A stretch of DNA of 64,000 nucleotides from positions 3,064,001 through 3,128,000 of the forward strand of contig NZ_CP139247.1 of assembly GCF_034087045.1 (NCBI RefSeq), read 5' to 3'. Below, piece after piece: positions 26,936 to 36,169 of this stretch (position 1 is the first letter of the stretch; each line of letters starts with the position of its first letter). The notes under the pieces are model-generated. The model was not told the DNA's origin. It saw nothing but the letters and a program-made list of their open reading frames with translations, and made no database searches. This DNA is from Chitinophaga sancti (GTDB lineage Bacteria; Bacteroidota; Bacteroidia; Chitinophagales; Chitinophagaceae). The position numbers were made by a program, and so were the translations under genes.

Positions 26936-27700
26936 ATGGCAAAATTATCCCTGGTAGGTGCTGGTCCGGGTGATCCGGAACTAATTACGCTAAAGGCCAT
27001 TAATGTTTTAAAACAGGCAGATGTAATATTATATGATGCGTTGGTGAACGAGGCTTTGCTGAGTTATGCCCGGCCGGATGCAGTGCTGCGTTTTGTAGGC
27101 AAGCGATATGGATGCCATTCTTTGTCTCAGCAGGAGATCAACCACCTGATCGTAGAGTATGCTTTTAGCCACGGGCATGTAGTAAGACTGAAAGGGGGGG
27201 ACCCTTTTGTATTTGGCCGTGCAGGTGAAGAAATTGCAGCAGCGAATGCCGCAGGTATACCAGTGGACGTTATTCCCGGTATTTCCAGTGCGCTGGCAGC
27301 GGCGGAATCACAGATGATTCCATTGACCAGCAGGGGGGTGACCGAAAGCTTTTGGGTAACAACCGGCACTACACTGACCGGCGATATTTCAGGAGATATT
27401 GAACTGGCAGCCCGATCGACTGCTACTGTGATTATATTAATGGCGATGAGCAGACTGGAAGCCATCATGGAAATCTTTTCCAAGCATGGTAAGAAGGATC
27501 TGCCGGTGGCCATCATACAGGAAGCCACTACAGGCAGGGATAAAATGGTACTCGGTACCGTAAAGGATATCTATTATAAAGCACATCATGAAGGAATGGC
27601 AAATCCAGCTGTGATAGTAGTCGGAGAAGTAGTACGTTTGCGTAACATAACTGCCAAAGTGCAGGCGTTGATCAAAAAGAAGAACGATGAAGAAAGATAA
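26936..27700 (+). CDS. cobA: Uroporphyrinogen-III C-methyltransferase (siroheme synthesis)
   Basis: 254 residues with all landmarks of SUMT: LVGAGPGDPELITLKAINVL, ADVILYDALVN, VRLKGGDPFVFGRAGEE, VIPGISSALAAAE and IPLTSRGV. It methylates uroporphyrinogen III twice with S-adenosylmethionine to give precorrin-2, the precursor of siroheme. NirB needs siroheme, which explains the position divergent from nirB with shared operators. No dehydrogenase/chelatase (CysG N-terminal) domain is attached, so those steps are encoded elsewhere. The stop overlaps the next start by 14 bp. Confidence 0.95.
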   Translation: MAKLSLVGAGPGDPELITLKAINVLKQADVILYDALVNEALLSYARPDAVLRFVGKRYGCHSLSQQEINHLIVEYAFSHGHVVRLKGGDPFVFGRAGEEIAAANAAGIPVDVIPGISSALAAAESQMIPLTSRGVTESFWVTTGTTLTGDISGDIELAARSTATVIILMAMSRLEAIMEIFSKHGKKDLPVAIIQEATTGRDKMVLGTVKDIYYKAHHEGMANPAVIVVGEVVRLRNITAKVQALIKKKNDEER

Positions 27701-28376
27701 ACCAGGTTGCGACGTCGCCACCTGTATGTTTTGTAAGCTTTGTGTACCCGAATGGAAACCTGCAATACAGGCACACAAACAAACCTATACTGTCAAAAAA
27801 GGAGGATTATTATTTAAGGAAGGCGAACCGGTACAGGGCATTTACTTTTTGTATAGTGGTTCTGTAAAAGTGCATAAGCACTGGGGAGAGGAGAAGGAAT
27901 TGATAGTCCGCTTTGCCCGCAAGGGAGACATTGTTGGTCATCGGGGAGTGGGTACAACCTTACTTTACCCTGTATCGGCTACCGCGCTGGAAGCTGTGGA
28001 AGTTTGTTTTATCCCCATTGATTTTTTCCAGACTTCGCTAAAGGTCAACCATGATTTTCTGTATGCTATGATGCTCTTCTATGCCACTGAACTCCAGGAG
28101 TCAGAGCAGAAAATGCGGAACCTGGTGAATATGCCGGTGAAGGGAAGAGTAGCGTATGCCCTGTTATTATTATTGGAAAAATTTGGGCAGGATGCCGAGG
28201 GGAATATAGACCTGATATTAAGCAGACAGGATCTGGCTTCTTATACAGGTACCACGTACGAAACGGCTTTCAGGGTGATGAGTGAACTGATACAGGAGCA
28301 GGCCATCGCTGTATCCGGCAAGAGCATAGCCGTGACAGATACCGCGAAGCTGCAGGTGTATTCCCAGTTACAATAG
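27687..28376 (+). CDS. Crp/Fnr-family regulator with N-terminal Cys cluster
   Basis: 229 residues. A cyclic-nucleotide-binding-like domain (YTVKKGGLLFKEGEPVQGIYFLYSGSVKVH) is followed by the dimer helix and a winged helix-turn-helix (LILSRQDLASYTGTTYETAFRVMSELIQ). The N-terminus has C8-x4-C13-x2-C16-x2-C19, different in spacing from E. coli FNR but able in principle to hold a [4Fe-4S] cluster. It could therefore sense oxygen, NO or redox state. It overlaps cobA by 14 bp, and two Crp/Fnr-type sites lie in the promoter upstream, so it probably controls nirB and cobA and its own expression. Its 3' end overlaps the convergent response regulator by 9 bp. Confidence 0.88.
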   Translation: MKKDKPGCDVATCMFCKLCVPEWKPAIQAHKQTYTVKKGGLLFKEGEPVQGIYFLYSGSVKVHKHWGEEKELIVRFARKGDIVGHRGVGTTLLYPVSATALEAVEVCFIPIDFFQTSLKVNHDFLYAMMLFYATELQESEQKMRNLVNMPVKGRVAYALLLLLEKFGQDAEGNIDLILSRQDLASYTGTTYETAFRVMSELIQEQAIAVSGKSIAVTDTAKLQVYSQLQ

Positions 28377-28994
28377 TTTGTATTCAGCAGCGAGTTTTAC
28401 AACCGAAGTCGTATTGTTCACACCGAATTTTTCCATCAGGTTCTTACGATGGCTTTCTACTGTATGGGTACTGATAAATAATTGTTCTGCTATCTGAATA
28501 GTAGTGAGCCCCTTGCCTATGAGCTGGAGGATCTCCTTTTCACGGCGGGTAATACGGGGGATGGCTTTGAGCAGGTCCTGATCAGCGCTTTTCAGTGCTT
28601 CGCGGGTACTTGTACAAAGGTATTCTTCTCCATCCATCACAGTATTGATAGCTTTGATGATTTCATTACCCAGCGCATTTTTCAACACATATCCACTGGC
28701 CCCGTTATGTAGCATACTGTGAATCACAGGTTGCTCATCATGTACGCTGAGAGCGATGATCTTGATATCCTCGTATTTCTTTTTTATTTCAGTGGTCAGG
28801 TTTATGCCACTCACATCCGGAAGGTTTACATCCATGAGAATGACATCCGGGTGCTCCTTTTCTTCCAATGCCTGTAGTACACTTTTTCCATTGCCATAAT
28901 CCCCGATCACATTAATGGTCAGGTCAGAACGTAGTATGTTCTTCAGTCCTTCCACCATAATGGGGTGGTCTTCAACAACTATAACCTTTATCAT
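28368..28994 (-). CDS. NarL/LuxR-family response regulator
   Basis: 208 residues. The receiver domain begins MIKVIVVEDHPIMVEGLKNIL with the acidic pair (ED), phosphoacceptor Asp in VILMDVNLPDVSG and Lys in GYVLKNALGNEI. The C-terminal LuxR helix-turn-helix is ITRREKEILQLIGKGLTTIQIAEQLFISTHTVESHRKNLM. It is the partner of the histidine kinase just upstream: the kinase stop and this start form an ATGA overlap. It probably acts as a DNA-binding activator; targets are unknown, though nitrate genes are next to it. Confidence 0.94.
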   Translation of the reverse strand: MIKVIVVEDHPIMVEGLKNILRSDLTINVIGDYGNGKSVLQALEEKEHPDVILMDVNLPDVSGINLTTEIKKKYEDIKIIALSVHDEQPVIHSMLHNGASGYVLKNALGNEIIKAINTVMDGEEYLCTSTREALKSADQDLLKAIPRITRREKEILQLIGKGLTTIQIAEQLFISTHTVESHRKNLMEKFGVNNTTSVVKLAAEYKLL

Positions 28995-31036
28995 GCATCA
29001 TTTTTTTCGCTTGTTGCACATTCGATTGTGATGGTGGTTCCTGTTCCTATTTCTGATTGAATTTCCATTTTTCCACCGAGGAAGTCTACACGGGCCTGAA
29101 TATTGGCGAGGCCTGCGCCTTTCAGCTTATTTCCCTGCGTGGTGTCAAAGCCGGCACCATCATCTTCTATTGTGAGAAAGATGGTATCGCCGGTTTGCTG
29201 AAGGAGTACGAGGATCTGGGAGGCGTCGGCATGCTTGATAGCATTGTTGACCAGCTCCTGCATAATTCTGTAAAGTACAACCTGGCGGGTATGTTTCATA
29301 CTATCTGTATGGAAGTTGTATACCTGGCAGACGATATTATTAACTCCGGTCTTTTTAAGGCCACGGCAGTATTCTACTGTTGCTTCACCCAGTCCATATT
29401 TAATCAGGATTTCAGGCATCATGCTACGCGCTATACGACGCAATTCGTCCATGGCGCCGTCCAGTCGTTGTAGTGTGTTGTTTACTTTGTCATGCTTGAT
29501 CTCAATATCATCTATGGTAGGGATGGTAGATAGCTCAAGTTTGATACCAGATAACAACCCACCCAATCCATCGTGCAGATCTCTGGCCAGTCGGGTACGT
29601 TCCTGTTCCTGCCCTTCGAGCATGGCGCTCAAAAGGGAAATGTGGTGTTCCTGGCGGATGCGGTCTACTTCGAACTGGTGCAGTTGCTCCTGTTGTGTGA
29701 GGAGTTTGCGGCCATTTCGGTAGAACAGATAACTCAAACCTGCAACGACTAATAACGAAATCATAATCACGATCATCAGGGAAATCAACAACCTGTTTTT
29801 TTGCAGGGCAAATTCCTGTCTTTCGTTTTCATGTTGCAGTTGCAGTATGCGCCTTTCCTTTTCAGAGGTCTGGAACTGGGTTTCCAGTTCGTGCAGTTTG
29901 GCCGTGACTTCCTGCTCCTGCATACTATCGGAAAGGGTAATATATTGTCTCAGGAAACGGTAGCCCTGATCTGAATTACTTTGTTTGTAAGCAATATCCG
30001 CCATGAGGTCCAGCGCCAGCATGTGCAGTGGGTAATCCCTGAGGGAAGACGCCAGCGTGGTATATTCATTCATGAATGACATGGCTATATCATACTGGCC
30101 CAGGCGGTTGTACAATTTGGCCAGGGAATAAAGGTTCTGACAGATTGTAGTATTGTCCTGGTAGCGCCGGGCGATGGACAATCCGCTATTGAACATCGTA
30201 GTAGCATGTACATACATCTGGTGCTTCTGATCCAGTTGCCCCTGGTAATCGAACCAGGAAGCCCACAGGTTGGAAGAGTCGCCAGGCATGGAGTCCAGTT
30301 TCTTCTTGGCGTCTGCGAGGTGTTGTTGCATCTGCGACAGGCTATCCAGGTAAAACATACAACTGGACAGGTTCAGGTGACGGCTGATGATATCTTCCGT
30401 AAACGCTGCAGAATCTGCGTAGGTATCCAGGCTCTTATTATAATAAGTAGTGGCGGTTTTGTATTGTGCCTTATTAAAGAAGATATCCCCCAGGCTCTGA
30501 TAGGTGCCCCCCAGTATTTTGGGCTCATTAAGCTGTTCGAGTACGGGGATGGCTTTCAGGTATTCTTCTACCTGTAGCTGGGTATAGCTTTTGTCGCCCA
30601 TGACCATGGCGAGATTGATCCGTGTCATGGCCATGAGCTTGCGGCTTTCCCTGGCTGTGTCCTTTTTGAGGGCCTCTTTGGCCAGGATCAGGTACTTTTC
30701 CGCTTCCTGAGGGTCGTGGTACGTGCGGTACCATTCACCCAGGGCCAGATGAGCACTGGCGATGCCGAGCTTGTTGTCCCGTTTTTCTTCCAGTTTAAGT
30801 GCCTGTTGTATGTAAGAGAAGGCTAAAGCGCTGTCGGTGGTTTGCAATTTTTTTGCAAGCCGGAGGAATAATTCCACTCTTGATGCTTCGTCAGGTACCC
30901 GACGAATGGCATTCTGAAGACTATCCAGATAGGTCGGTTTGGACCTGGAGCAGCTGGTGATAAATACGCTGTTAGCTATTAACAGCATGATTATGAGTAT
31001 ACTTAGTACCCGCTTGTAAGTAAATAATGTTCCCAT
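28991..31036 (-). CDS. TPR-containing sensor histidine kinase (HisKA_3 type)
   Basis: 681 residues. The N-terminus has a hydrophobic segment ending in ITSC, a possible lipobox with Cys29. TPR-like helices occupy about 45-370 and should be periplasmic. A coiled coil (380-413) and one membrane segment (415-439) lead to a cytosolic kinase: HisKA_3 with RTRLARDLHDGLGG (phospho-His488), N-box ELVNNAIKHADA, G1 DDGAGF (625-630) and G2 GAGLANI. It is an intact kinase of the NarX/DegS class, coupled to the NarL-like regulator by an ATGA overlap. The signal is unknown; nitrate sensing is suggested only by position. Confidence 0.92.
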   Translation of the reverse strand: MGTLFTYKRVLSILIIMLLIANSVFITSCSRSKPTYLDSLQNAIRRVPDEASRVELFLRLAKKLQTTDSALAFSYIQQALKLEEKRDNKLGIASAHLALGEWYRTYHDPQEAEKYLILAKEALKKDTARESRKLMAMTRINLAMVMGDKSYTQLQVEEYLKAIPVLEQLNEPKILGGTYQSLGDIFFNKAQYKTATTYYNKSLDTYADSAAFTEDIISRHLNLSSCMFYLDSLSQMQQHLADAKKKLDSMPGDSSNLWASWFDYQGQLDQKHQMYVHATTMFNSGLSIARRYQDNTTICQNLYSLAKLYNRLGQYDIAMSFMNEYTTLASSLRDYPLHMLALDLMADIAYKQSNSDQGYRFLRQYITLSDSMQEQEVTAKLHELETQFQTSEKERRILQLQHENERQEFALQKNRLLISLMIVIMISLLVVAGLSYLFYRNGRKLLTQQEQLHQFEVDRIRQEHHISLLSAMLEGQEQERTRLARDLHDGLGGLLSGIKLELSTIPTIDDIEIKHDKVNNTLQRLDGAMDELRRIARSMMPEILIKYGLGEATVEYCRGLKKTGVNNIVCQVYNFHTDSMKHTRQVVLYRIMQELVNNAIKHADASQILVLLQQTGDTIFLTIEDDGAGFDTTQGNKLKGAGLANIQARVDFLGGKMEIQSEIGTGTTITIECATSEKNDA

Positions 31037-31413
31037 CCGGATGGAAATATATAAAATATTTTATAAATATAGCTAATTGGTTGAGATTATTGGATTTAGA
31101 TTGTTTTTAATATGATCAGCTAAGAAAACCCCTGTTTTCCGGGATTTTTTTCCGGGAGAACAGGCTGTACTTTTGTGATGTCGAAAGGGAAATGTGAAAG
31201 CGAAATATGCCGAAGGGCTACAACAATGACGATATACTAATCAAAAATATTCACGAGGCCATAGATTTTATTGAACAAACCCCAGAGATGACAAGGCAGC
31301 GGGATTCGTACACCCGCTGCCTGTTAACCAAAAACGAGCTTCTCGTTAAATTATTGTTCACATAACCATTTTAAATTTCAATATTCTGAGCTGACCTAAG
31401 GACCTAAACCACA
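31037..31413. other. Intergenic stretch, 377 bp, A/T-rich with one small ORF
   Basis: This holds the promoter region of the histidine kinase operon (31037-31100, very A/T-rich) and the downstream side of the DUF983 gene. A 52-codon ORF on the + strand (31207-31365) is listed separately. I see no RNA gene, repeat or clear promoter box. Confidence 0.5.
31207..31365 (+). CDS. Possible 52-residue protein, unknown
   Basis: An ATG-to-TAA frame encodes a mostly helical, charged peptide (for example IKNIHEAIDFIEQTPEMTR and LLTKNELLVKLLF). Composition is protein-like rather than random, with no long hydrophobic stretch. It stands alone between two minus-strand genes and has no obvious promoter or ribosome site. 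It may be a real small protein, or a remnant. I recognise no family. Confidence 0.3.
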   Translation: MPKGYNNDDILIKNIHEAIDFIEQTPEMTRQRDSYTRCLLTKNELLVKLLFT

Positions 31414-31839
31414 TTAGTGGTGATAGTGTCCTGTTTTTATTTCAGGATTATACCCGACAAAGAATGCCAGCCAGATGGTTCTGGATATGCGCATGATAGG
31501 TGGCTGCAAAAGGATCAGTAACACCGCATTCACACCAATCCACCAGAAAATTCTGTTATCATAGAGGGAAAACCCAAGGAGTACCCACCAGGCCACAAAG
31601 GTAGCCACACTGATCGCTACGGTGAGGGCATAACTTACATAACCGGTTCCAAAATAGAACCCTATTTCCCTTTGCAGATCTTCTCCACACACCGGGCATC
31701 TATCGTTCATTTCTGTAAAGTGCTTCAGATCATATGCATTATCCGTCTTAAAGAGCTTTCCTTTACGGCAGGCTGGGCATCTGTTTTTCCAGATGCTAAG
31801 GAATAAATTAGGCTGTTTCTCGATTTTTTCTGCACACAT
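31414..31839 (-). CDS. DUF983 family membrane protein
   Basis: 141 residues. Two zinc-ribbon-like pairs (NRCPACRKGKLF and DRCPVCGEDL) at the N-terminus precede the conserved REIGFYFGTGYVSYALTV segment and two to three membrane helices; this layout is DUF983. The function of the family is unknown. The gene follows an AraC-type regulator with 1 bp between them, on the same strand, so the two are probably co-transcribed. Confidence 0.88.
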   Translation of the reverse strand: MCAEKIEKQPNLFLSIWKNRCPACRKGKLFKTDNAYDLKHFTEMNDRCPVCGEDLQREIGFYFGTGYVSYALTVAISVATFVAWWVLLGFSLYDNRIFWWIGVNAVLLILLQPPIMRISRTIWLAFFVGYNPEIKTGHYHH

Positions 31840-31840
31840 A

Positions 31841-32725
31841 TTATTGAGTAATGTATTTCTTTCTGAATTCTTCGGGAGTGATCCCTTCGTAATTTCTAAA
31901 GAAACGGGTGAAGTAAGAGTTGTCTTTAAAGTTGAGATCGTACGCGATTTCCAATATACTCATGTCCGCGTTGGTTAGCAGGCGTTTAGCTTCCAGGAGG
32001 ATCCTGTCGCGGATGACGTCGCCGGCTGTTTTACCCAACAATTCTCTGCACAATGCATTGAGATGGTTAGGCGTTATGTACAACAAAGCGGCATAATCTT
32101 TTGGCAGTCTTTTAGTACGGAAGTACTGATTGATCAGCTGTTGGAAGTTGCGGAGCTGCATGGAAGTGTGCAATGTCAGGGCAGTGGGTCCCCCCCGGGA
32201 GGTATGTCGCTCTACGGTAATGAATAGCTCCAGCAACCGCAGGCAGATCATGTCCAAATTGAGTTGGGGATGCTGATTTGCTTCCCGCAGCAGTTTTTCG
32301 AACAGCTCGGTCACTTCAGGGTGAACGTAACCCGGCAACTCGCAAACGGATTGCTGACTGTTGCCACTGAAAAAGCTGAACTGGTCCAGGTAGTTTGGAT
32401 TGAGCAGGAATGAGCGGAAGAAGTCGGCGGCGAAATGTATAATATACCCGTCTGTACGGCTTGTAAAGTCCCAGCTGTGTACCTGTCCTGGTACCATGAA
32501 GTAGATCTGGAAGGGCTGAACATCGAATTTGACAAAGTCGATGGTGTGGGATCCGCTACCTTTTGTAAACATCACCAGGTGATAGAAGGCGTGCCTGTGC
32601 GGATGATGCCTTGCCTGGTAGTGTTTGTCGAGGTAACCGGCAAAGTCTTCTACCATAAGGTGCAACGGTTGCCCGTTTTTGTCGATGGTACAAACGTCGT
32701 AAACCGGTATTGTAGCGCGAGCCAT
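31841..32725 (-). CDS. AraC-family transcriptional regulator with cupin domain
   Basis: 294 residues. The N-terminal cupin-like part contains HHPHRHAFYHLVMFTKGSGSHTIDF and FMVPGQVHSWDF, typical sensor-domain motifs. The C-terminal pair of helix-turn-helices includes YITPNHLNALCRELLGKTAGDVI and MSILEIAYDLNFKDNSYFTRFFRNYEGITPEEFRKKY, the AraC signature. It should bind DNA in response to a small ligand. It reads divergently from the AsmA gene, and both sides carry a TAnnTTTG box. The only gene apparently linked to it is DUF983. Confidence 0.93.
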   Translation of the reverse strand: MARATIPVYDVCTIDKNGQPLHLMVEDFAGYLDKHYQARHHPHRHAFYHLVMFTKGSGSHTIDFVKFDVQPFQIYFMVPGQVHSWDFTSRTDGYIIHFAADFFRSFLLNPNYLDQFSFFSGNSQQSVCELPGYVHPEVTELFEKLLREANQHPQLNLDMICLRLLELFITVERHTSRGGPTALTLHTSMQLRNFQQLINQYFRTKRLPKDYAALLYITPNHLNALCRELLGKTAGDVIRDRILLEAKRLLTNADMSILEIAYDLNFKDNSYFTRFFRNYEGITPEEFRKKYITQ

Positions 32726-32747
32726 TGTGCTGTTGTTATTGATTGTA

Positions 32748-32755
32748 CAAAATTA
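32748..32755 (-). promoter_or_regulatory. Candidate -7 box for the AraC/DUF983 operon
   Basis: Minus strand TAATTTTG matches TAnnTTTG and ends 22 bp before the AraC-gene ATG. No TTTG is seen at the -33 distance. Confidence 0.45.
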
Positions 32756-32893
32756 CCGGATTTCATGAGTATATGATGGTGAAATAAGGGGGTGTTATGG
32801 TACTTTTTACTGATTCGGTAATTACTGGAGGAATACTGTGCCGGGAAGCGTTTTATATACATATAAAATATTTTTATTTTATATGGTTCTGGT

Positions 32894-32901
32894 TAATTTT
32901 G
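32894..32901 (+). promoter_or_regulatory. Candidate -7 box for the AsmA gene
   Basis: TAATTTTG matches TAnnTTTG, 41 bp before the AsmA ATG at 32943, inside a very A/T-rich promoter-like stretch. A matching -33 TTTG is not evident. Confidence 0.4.
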
Positions 32902-32942
32902 CATAATTATATAAGTCTCAACTTACACATCATTAAAGAAGC

Positions 32943-35900
32943 ATGAAGACACGGAAACGCATTTTTCGTATCCTATATATCGTATTGGGTTCTATGCTGG
33001 CATTATTAGGGATCGCCTCTCTTATTTTGTACACGCAGCAGGAACGATTAACACAAATGGCACTCAGGGAGCTGAATAAGCAGCTGCCCGGTGATCTCGT
33101 TGTGGGGGGCAGTAATATCGCCCCATTTGAAAACTTTCCGTACGTATCGATTGGACTGAAGAATGTTACATTTTATGCTAACAAACAGCATACTGGCAAA
33201 CCTTTGTACCAGGTTGAAAGATTGTTTGTCGGATTTAGTCTGCCAGACATCATCCGCCAGCAATATAATGTAAAGGTACTGGTGGTGAAAAATGGTTACC
33301 TGCACCTGGTTAAAGAGCAAAATGGGAAGATCGATATCGTGGAGGCCAACCGTATTCAGTCGGATTCGACTATTACTTCTTCCGGTGATTCGGCACCTAT
33401 GCAGCTGGATATCAAAAAGATTATTCTGAGAGACCTGGATATCTCGTATACCGACAAGGTGATGGGATCGCATGCGGCCACACATATCGACAAGATCAAG
33501 ACCTCGTTCAGAATGGATGGGGATCTGATCAAGGCAACGATGGAAGGTAAGCAGGTCATTGATTATACCACCCCGTCTGACACTGTGCTTTTCCGCCATA
33601 AAAATATTGAGACAGATCTGCAACTGAGTTATGATAGCAAACATCAGTTACTGAACCTGCCCGTGGGCAAACTGAAACTGGAACAGGCAAGCTTTAGTGT
33701 AACAGGTTCCCTGAATATGTCTCAGGGCAACCTGGTTGATGTGAAACTGGAAGGAGACAAGCCTGATATCAACCTGTTATTATCTTTTGCACCTGCGAGT
33801 GTGACGGAGCAACTGAAACAATTTAAATACGACGGCCGGATCTCTTTCAAAGGCGTCATGAAGGGTAAACTGGGCGATGGCGAAAAGCCACTCATCTCTG
33901 TCAACTTCGGTTGTGAAAATGCTTACTTCCTGAACCCGGATGCGAACAAGAAAGTGGACAGTCTTAACTTTAAAGGATATTATACCAATGGTGCTGAGCA
34001 TTCGCTCAAAACCTCTGAGCTGCACATTCTGAATATGAGCGCATTGCCTGATAAAGGTGTGTTCAAAGGCAACTTTGTGATGCGCGACTTCACCGATCCA
34101 AAGATTGTGATGCAGGTGAATTCAGAACTGGAACTCGAATTCATCGGTGCTTTCCTGGGTATCAAAGACCTGCAGAAGGTAACAGGGCACATCAGTCTGA
34201 ACATGAACTTCAAGGAACTGGTGGATATGCAACTGCCGGAAGCTTCGCTCGGTAAACTGAAAGAAGGTATACAGAGTGAACTGACAGTGAGCAAGCTGAC
34301 CTTCTGGATTCCGAATTACCCGCATATGGTGCGCAATATGAACCTGCATGCGAACATGAAGAATGGCATGGTAACGCTGGATAGTCTGGCGTTGCGCGTA
34401 GGCCATTCTGACATCATGTTGAGTGGCTCACTGAGTGACCTGCCTGCAGTGTTCCACAAGCACCAGCAACCAGTAAAGGTGACGCTGAATGTACATAGCA
34501 ATAAGGTATTGATGAGCGATGTGCTGGCCTTTGATTCTGCCAAAGCAAGAAAAGCAAAGGAAGAGATCAATGGGTTTAACATCGCCTTGTCTCTCGAAAC
34601 ATCTGTGAACCAGTTGCTGCATCCTGCTCCATTGCCCAAAGGCACTTTCAAAATGGAGAAACTGAATGCATCCTTTAAATACTACCCACATGTATTTCAT
34701 GATTTTGGTACAGAAGTGGCGATCAATGATACTGCATTGCTGATGCGTAACTTCGGTGGCCTGATTGATAGTACGGATCTGAAGTTGAGTGCGAGAGTGA
34801 TCAACTACCAGTTGTGGTTTGATAAGGTAAAGAGAGGAAAAACACAGGTAGCATTTGACCTGAAATCACAACACCTGGCCATGAATGACCTGCTGGGAAG
34901 AATTAGCAAAAACTATGTGCCAAAAGATTATCAGCATGAGGTAGCCAGTAATATCTGGCTTCGTGCCAAGTGTGATATGAAGTATGATTCTGTCTTCAAA
35001 TTTGCTAAACTTCATATTGCGAATATATCCGGATCACTGAAAGTGCACCCGATCGCACTGGAAAAGATCAATGGTACCATCATGTATGGTAATAACCGCT
35101 TTGTACGCATCGACACGCTGACAGGAAAAATAGGTAACAGTGACTTTGATATCAGTGGCCGTTTGTTTTTAGGATCTGATACCACCCAGCGGAAGAAACC
35201 GAATTTCTTCACATTCAAATCTGAAAAACTGGATGTGGATCAGCTCACGAATTATAAATTTTCAGGTGTGGAAGAGGAAGAGGATAAGCCGCTGGTAGCG
35301 CCAACAACCGTGAGAAATACAGTAACGGATTCTATTCATAAGAGTGCGTTCAACATTTTCAATGTACCGTTTACAGATATTACCGTGAATGCGGAAGTAG
35401 GAAAGGTGAAGTACCATCATCTGTGGATAAAGAACTTTACGACAAAGATGCGGATGCAGAGTAACCATCATATGTATATCGATACCCTGGGAATGAATAT
35501 TGCTGAAGGTACCATTGGGATGAGAGGTCACTTTAATGGTTCTGATCCGGCTAAAATTATGTTCAGGAGCAGGATCCGTTTCAATGACGTGAACATTGAG
35601 AAGATGATGTTGAAGCTGGATTACTTTGGACAGGATTATGTGATCAATAAGAATGTGAAGGGAAGATTGTTTGGACAGGTAAGGTGCCGTGTACTGATGC
35701 ATCCGGATCTGACACCAAGGCTGGAAGATTCAGAAGCTACACTGGATGTGGATATCAGGAATGGTAGTCTGGTGAACTTTACCCCGATGCAGGCGATGGC
35801 AAGTTACTTTAAAGACAAGAACCTGAACAAGATCAACTTTGATACGTTGAAGAATAAGCTGACCCTGAAGAATGGCGTACTGGAAATTCCTAAAATGAAT

Positions 35901-36167
35901 ATCAACTCATCACTTGGGTTTATAGAGATTTCAGGTAAGCAGGGATTGGATTTCAATATGGAGTATTACCTGAGAGTGCCCATGAAGGTGGTAACGAGTG
36001 CAGGATGGCAGGGGTTGTTTGGCAGGAAAAAAGAAGATGTGGATCCGGATCAGGAAGATGCGATTGAGTACAGGGATAAGAACAAAACGATCCGGTTTAT
36101 GAATATTAAAGTGACAGGTACGCCAGATAAATTTAAAGTTGGATTAGGGAAGGCAAAAAAAGCGTAA
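32943..36167 (+). CDS. AsmA-family envelope protein
   Basis: 1074 residues. One N-terminal membrane anchor (about residues 8-30) is followed by a long periplasmic beta-rich body. The start (PGDLVVGGSNIAPFENFPYVSIGLKNVTF) and the end (NGVLEIPKMNINSSLGFIEISGKQGLDFNMEYYLRVPM) match AsmA-type proteins. Members of the AsmA/TamB group form bridge-like proteins implicated in moving lipids from the inner to the outer membrane. The gene is preceded by its own promoter candidate and followed 2 bp later by a ThuA gene. It lies about 3 kb upstream of a sphingolipid gene cluster, so it could serve lipid export in general, but no direct link is shown. Confidence 0.85.
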   Translation: MKTRKRIFRILYIVLGSMLALLGIASLILYTQQERLTQMALRELNKQLPGDLVVGGSNIAPFENFPYVSIGLKNVTFYANKQHTGKPLYQVERLFVGFSLPDIIRQQYNVKVLVVKNGYLHLVKEQNGKIDIVEANRIQSDSTITSSGDSAPMQLDIKKIILRDLDISYTDKVMGSHAATHIDKIKTSFRMDGDLIKATMEGKQVIDYTTPSDTVLFRHKNIETDLQLSYDSKHQLLNLPVGKLKLEQASFSVTGSLNMSQGNLVDVKLEGDKPDINLLLSFAPASVTEQLKQFKYDGRISFKGVMKGKLGDGEKPLISVNFGCENAYFLNPDANKKVDSLNFKGYYTNGAEHSLKTSELHILNMSALPDKGVFKGNFVMRDFTDPKIVMQVNSELELEFIGAFLGIKDLQKVTGHISLNMNFKELVDMQLPEASLGKLKEGIQSELTVSKLTFWIPNYPHMVRNMNLHANMKNGMVTLDSLALRVGHSDIMLSGSLSDLPAVFHKHQQPVKVTLNVHSNKVLMSDVLAFDSAKARKAKEEINGFNIALSLETSVNQLLHPAPLPKGTFKMEKLNASFKYYPHVFHDFGTEVAINDTALLMRNFGGLIDSTDLKLSARVINYQLWFDKVKRGKTQVAFDLKSQHLAMNDLLGRISKNYVPKDYQHEVASNIWLRAKCDMKYDSVFKFAKLHIANISGSLKVHPIALEKINGTIMYGNNRFVRIDTLTGKIGNSDFDISGRLFLGSDTTQRKKPNFFTFKSEKLDVDQLTNYKFSGVEEEEDKPLVAPTTVRNTVTDSIHKSAFNIFNVPFTDITVNAEVGKVKYHHLWIKNFTTKMRMQSNHHMYIDTLGMNIAEGTIGMRGHFNGSDPAKIMFRSRIRFNDVNIEKMMLKLDYFGQDYVINKNVKGRLFGQVRCRVLMHPDLTPRLEDSEATLDVDIRNGSLVNFTPMQAMASYFKDKNLNKINFDTLKNKLTLKNGVLEIPKMNINSSLGFIEISGKQGLDFNMEYYLRVPMKVVTSAGWQGLFGRKKEDVDPDQEDAIEYRDKNKTIRFMNIKVTGTPDKFKVGLGKAKKA

Positions 36168-36169
36168 CT

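Noticed and set aside
33048..33644. A 198-codon minus-strand frame within the AsmA gene
   Set aside because: It is a shadow of the AsmA reading frame, with no motif, promoter or neighbouring partner.
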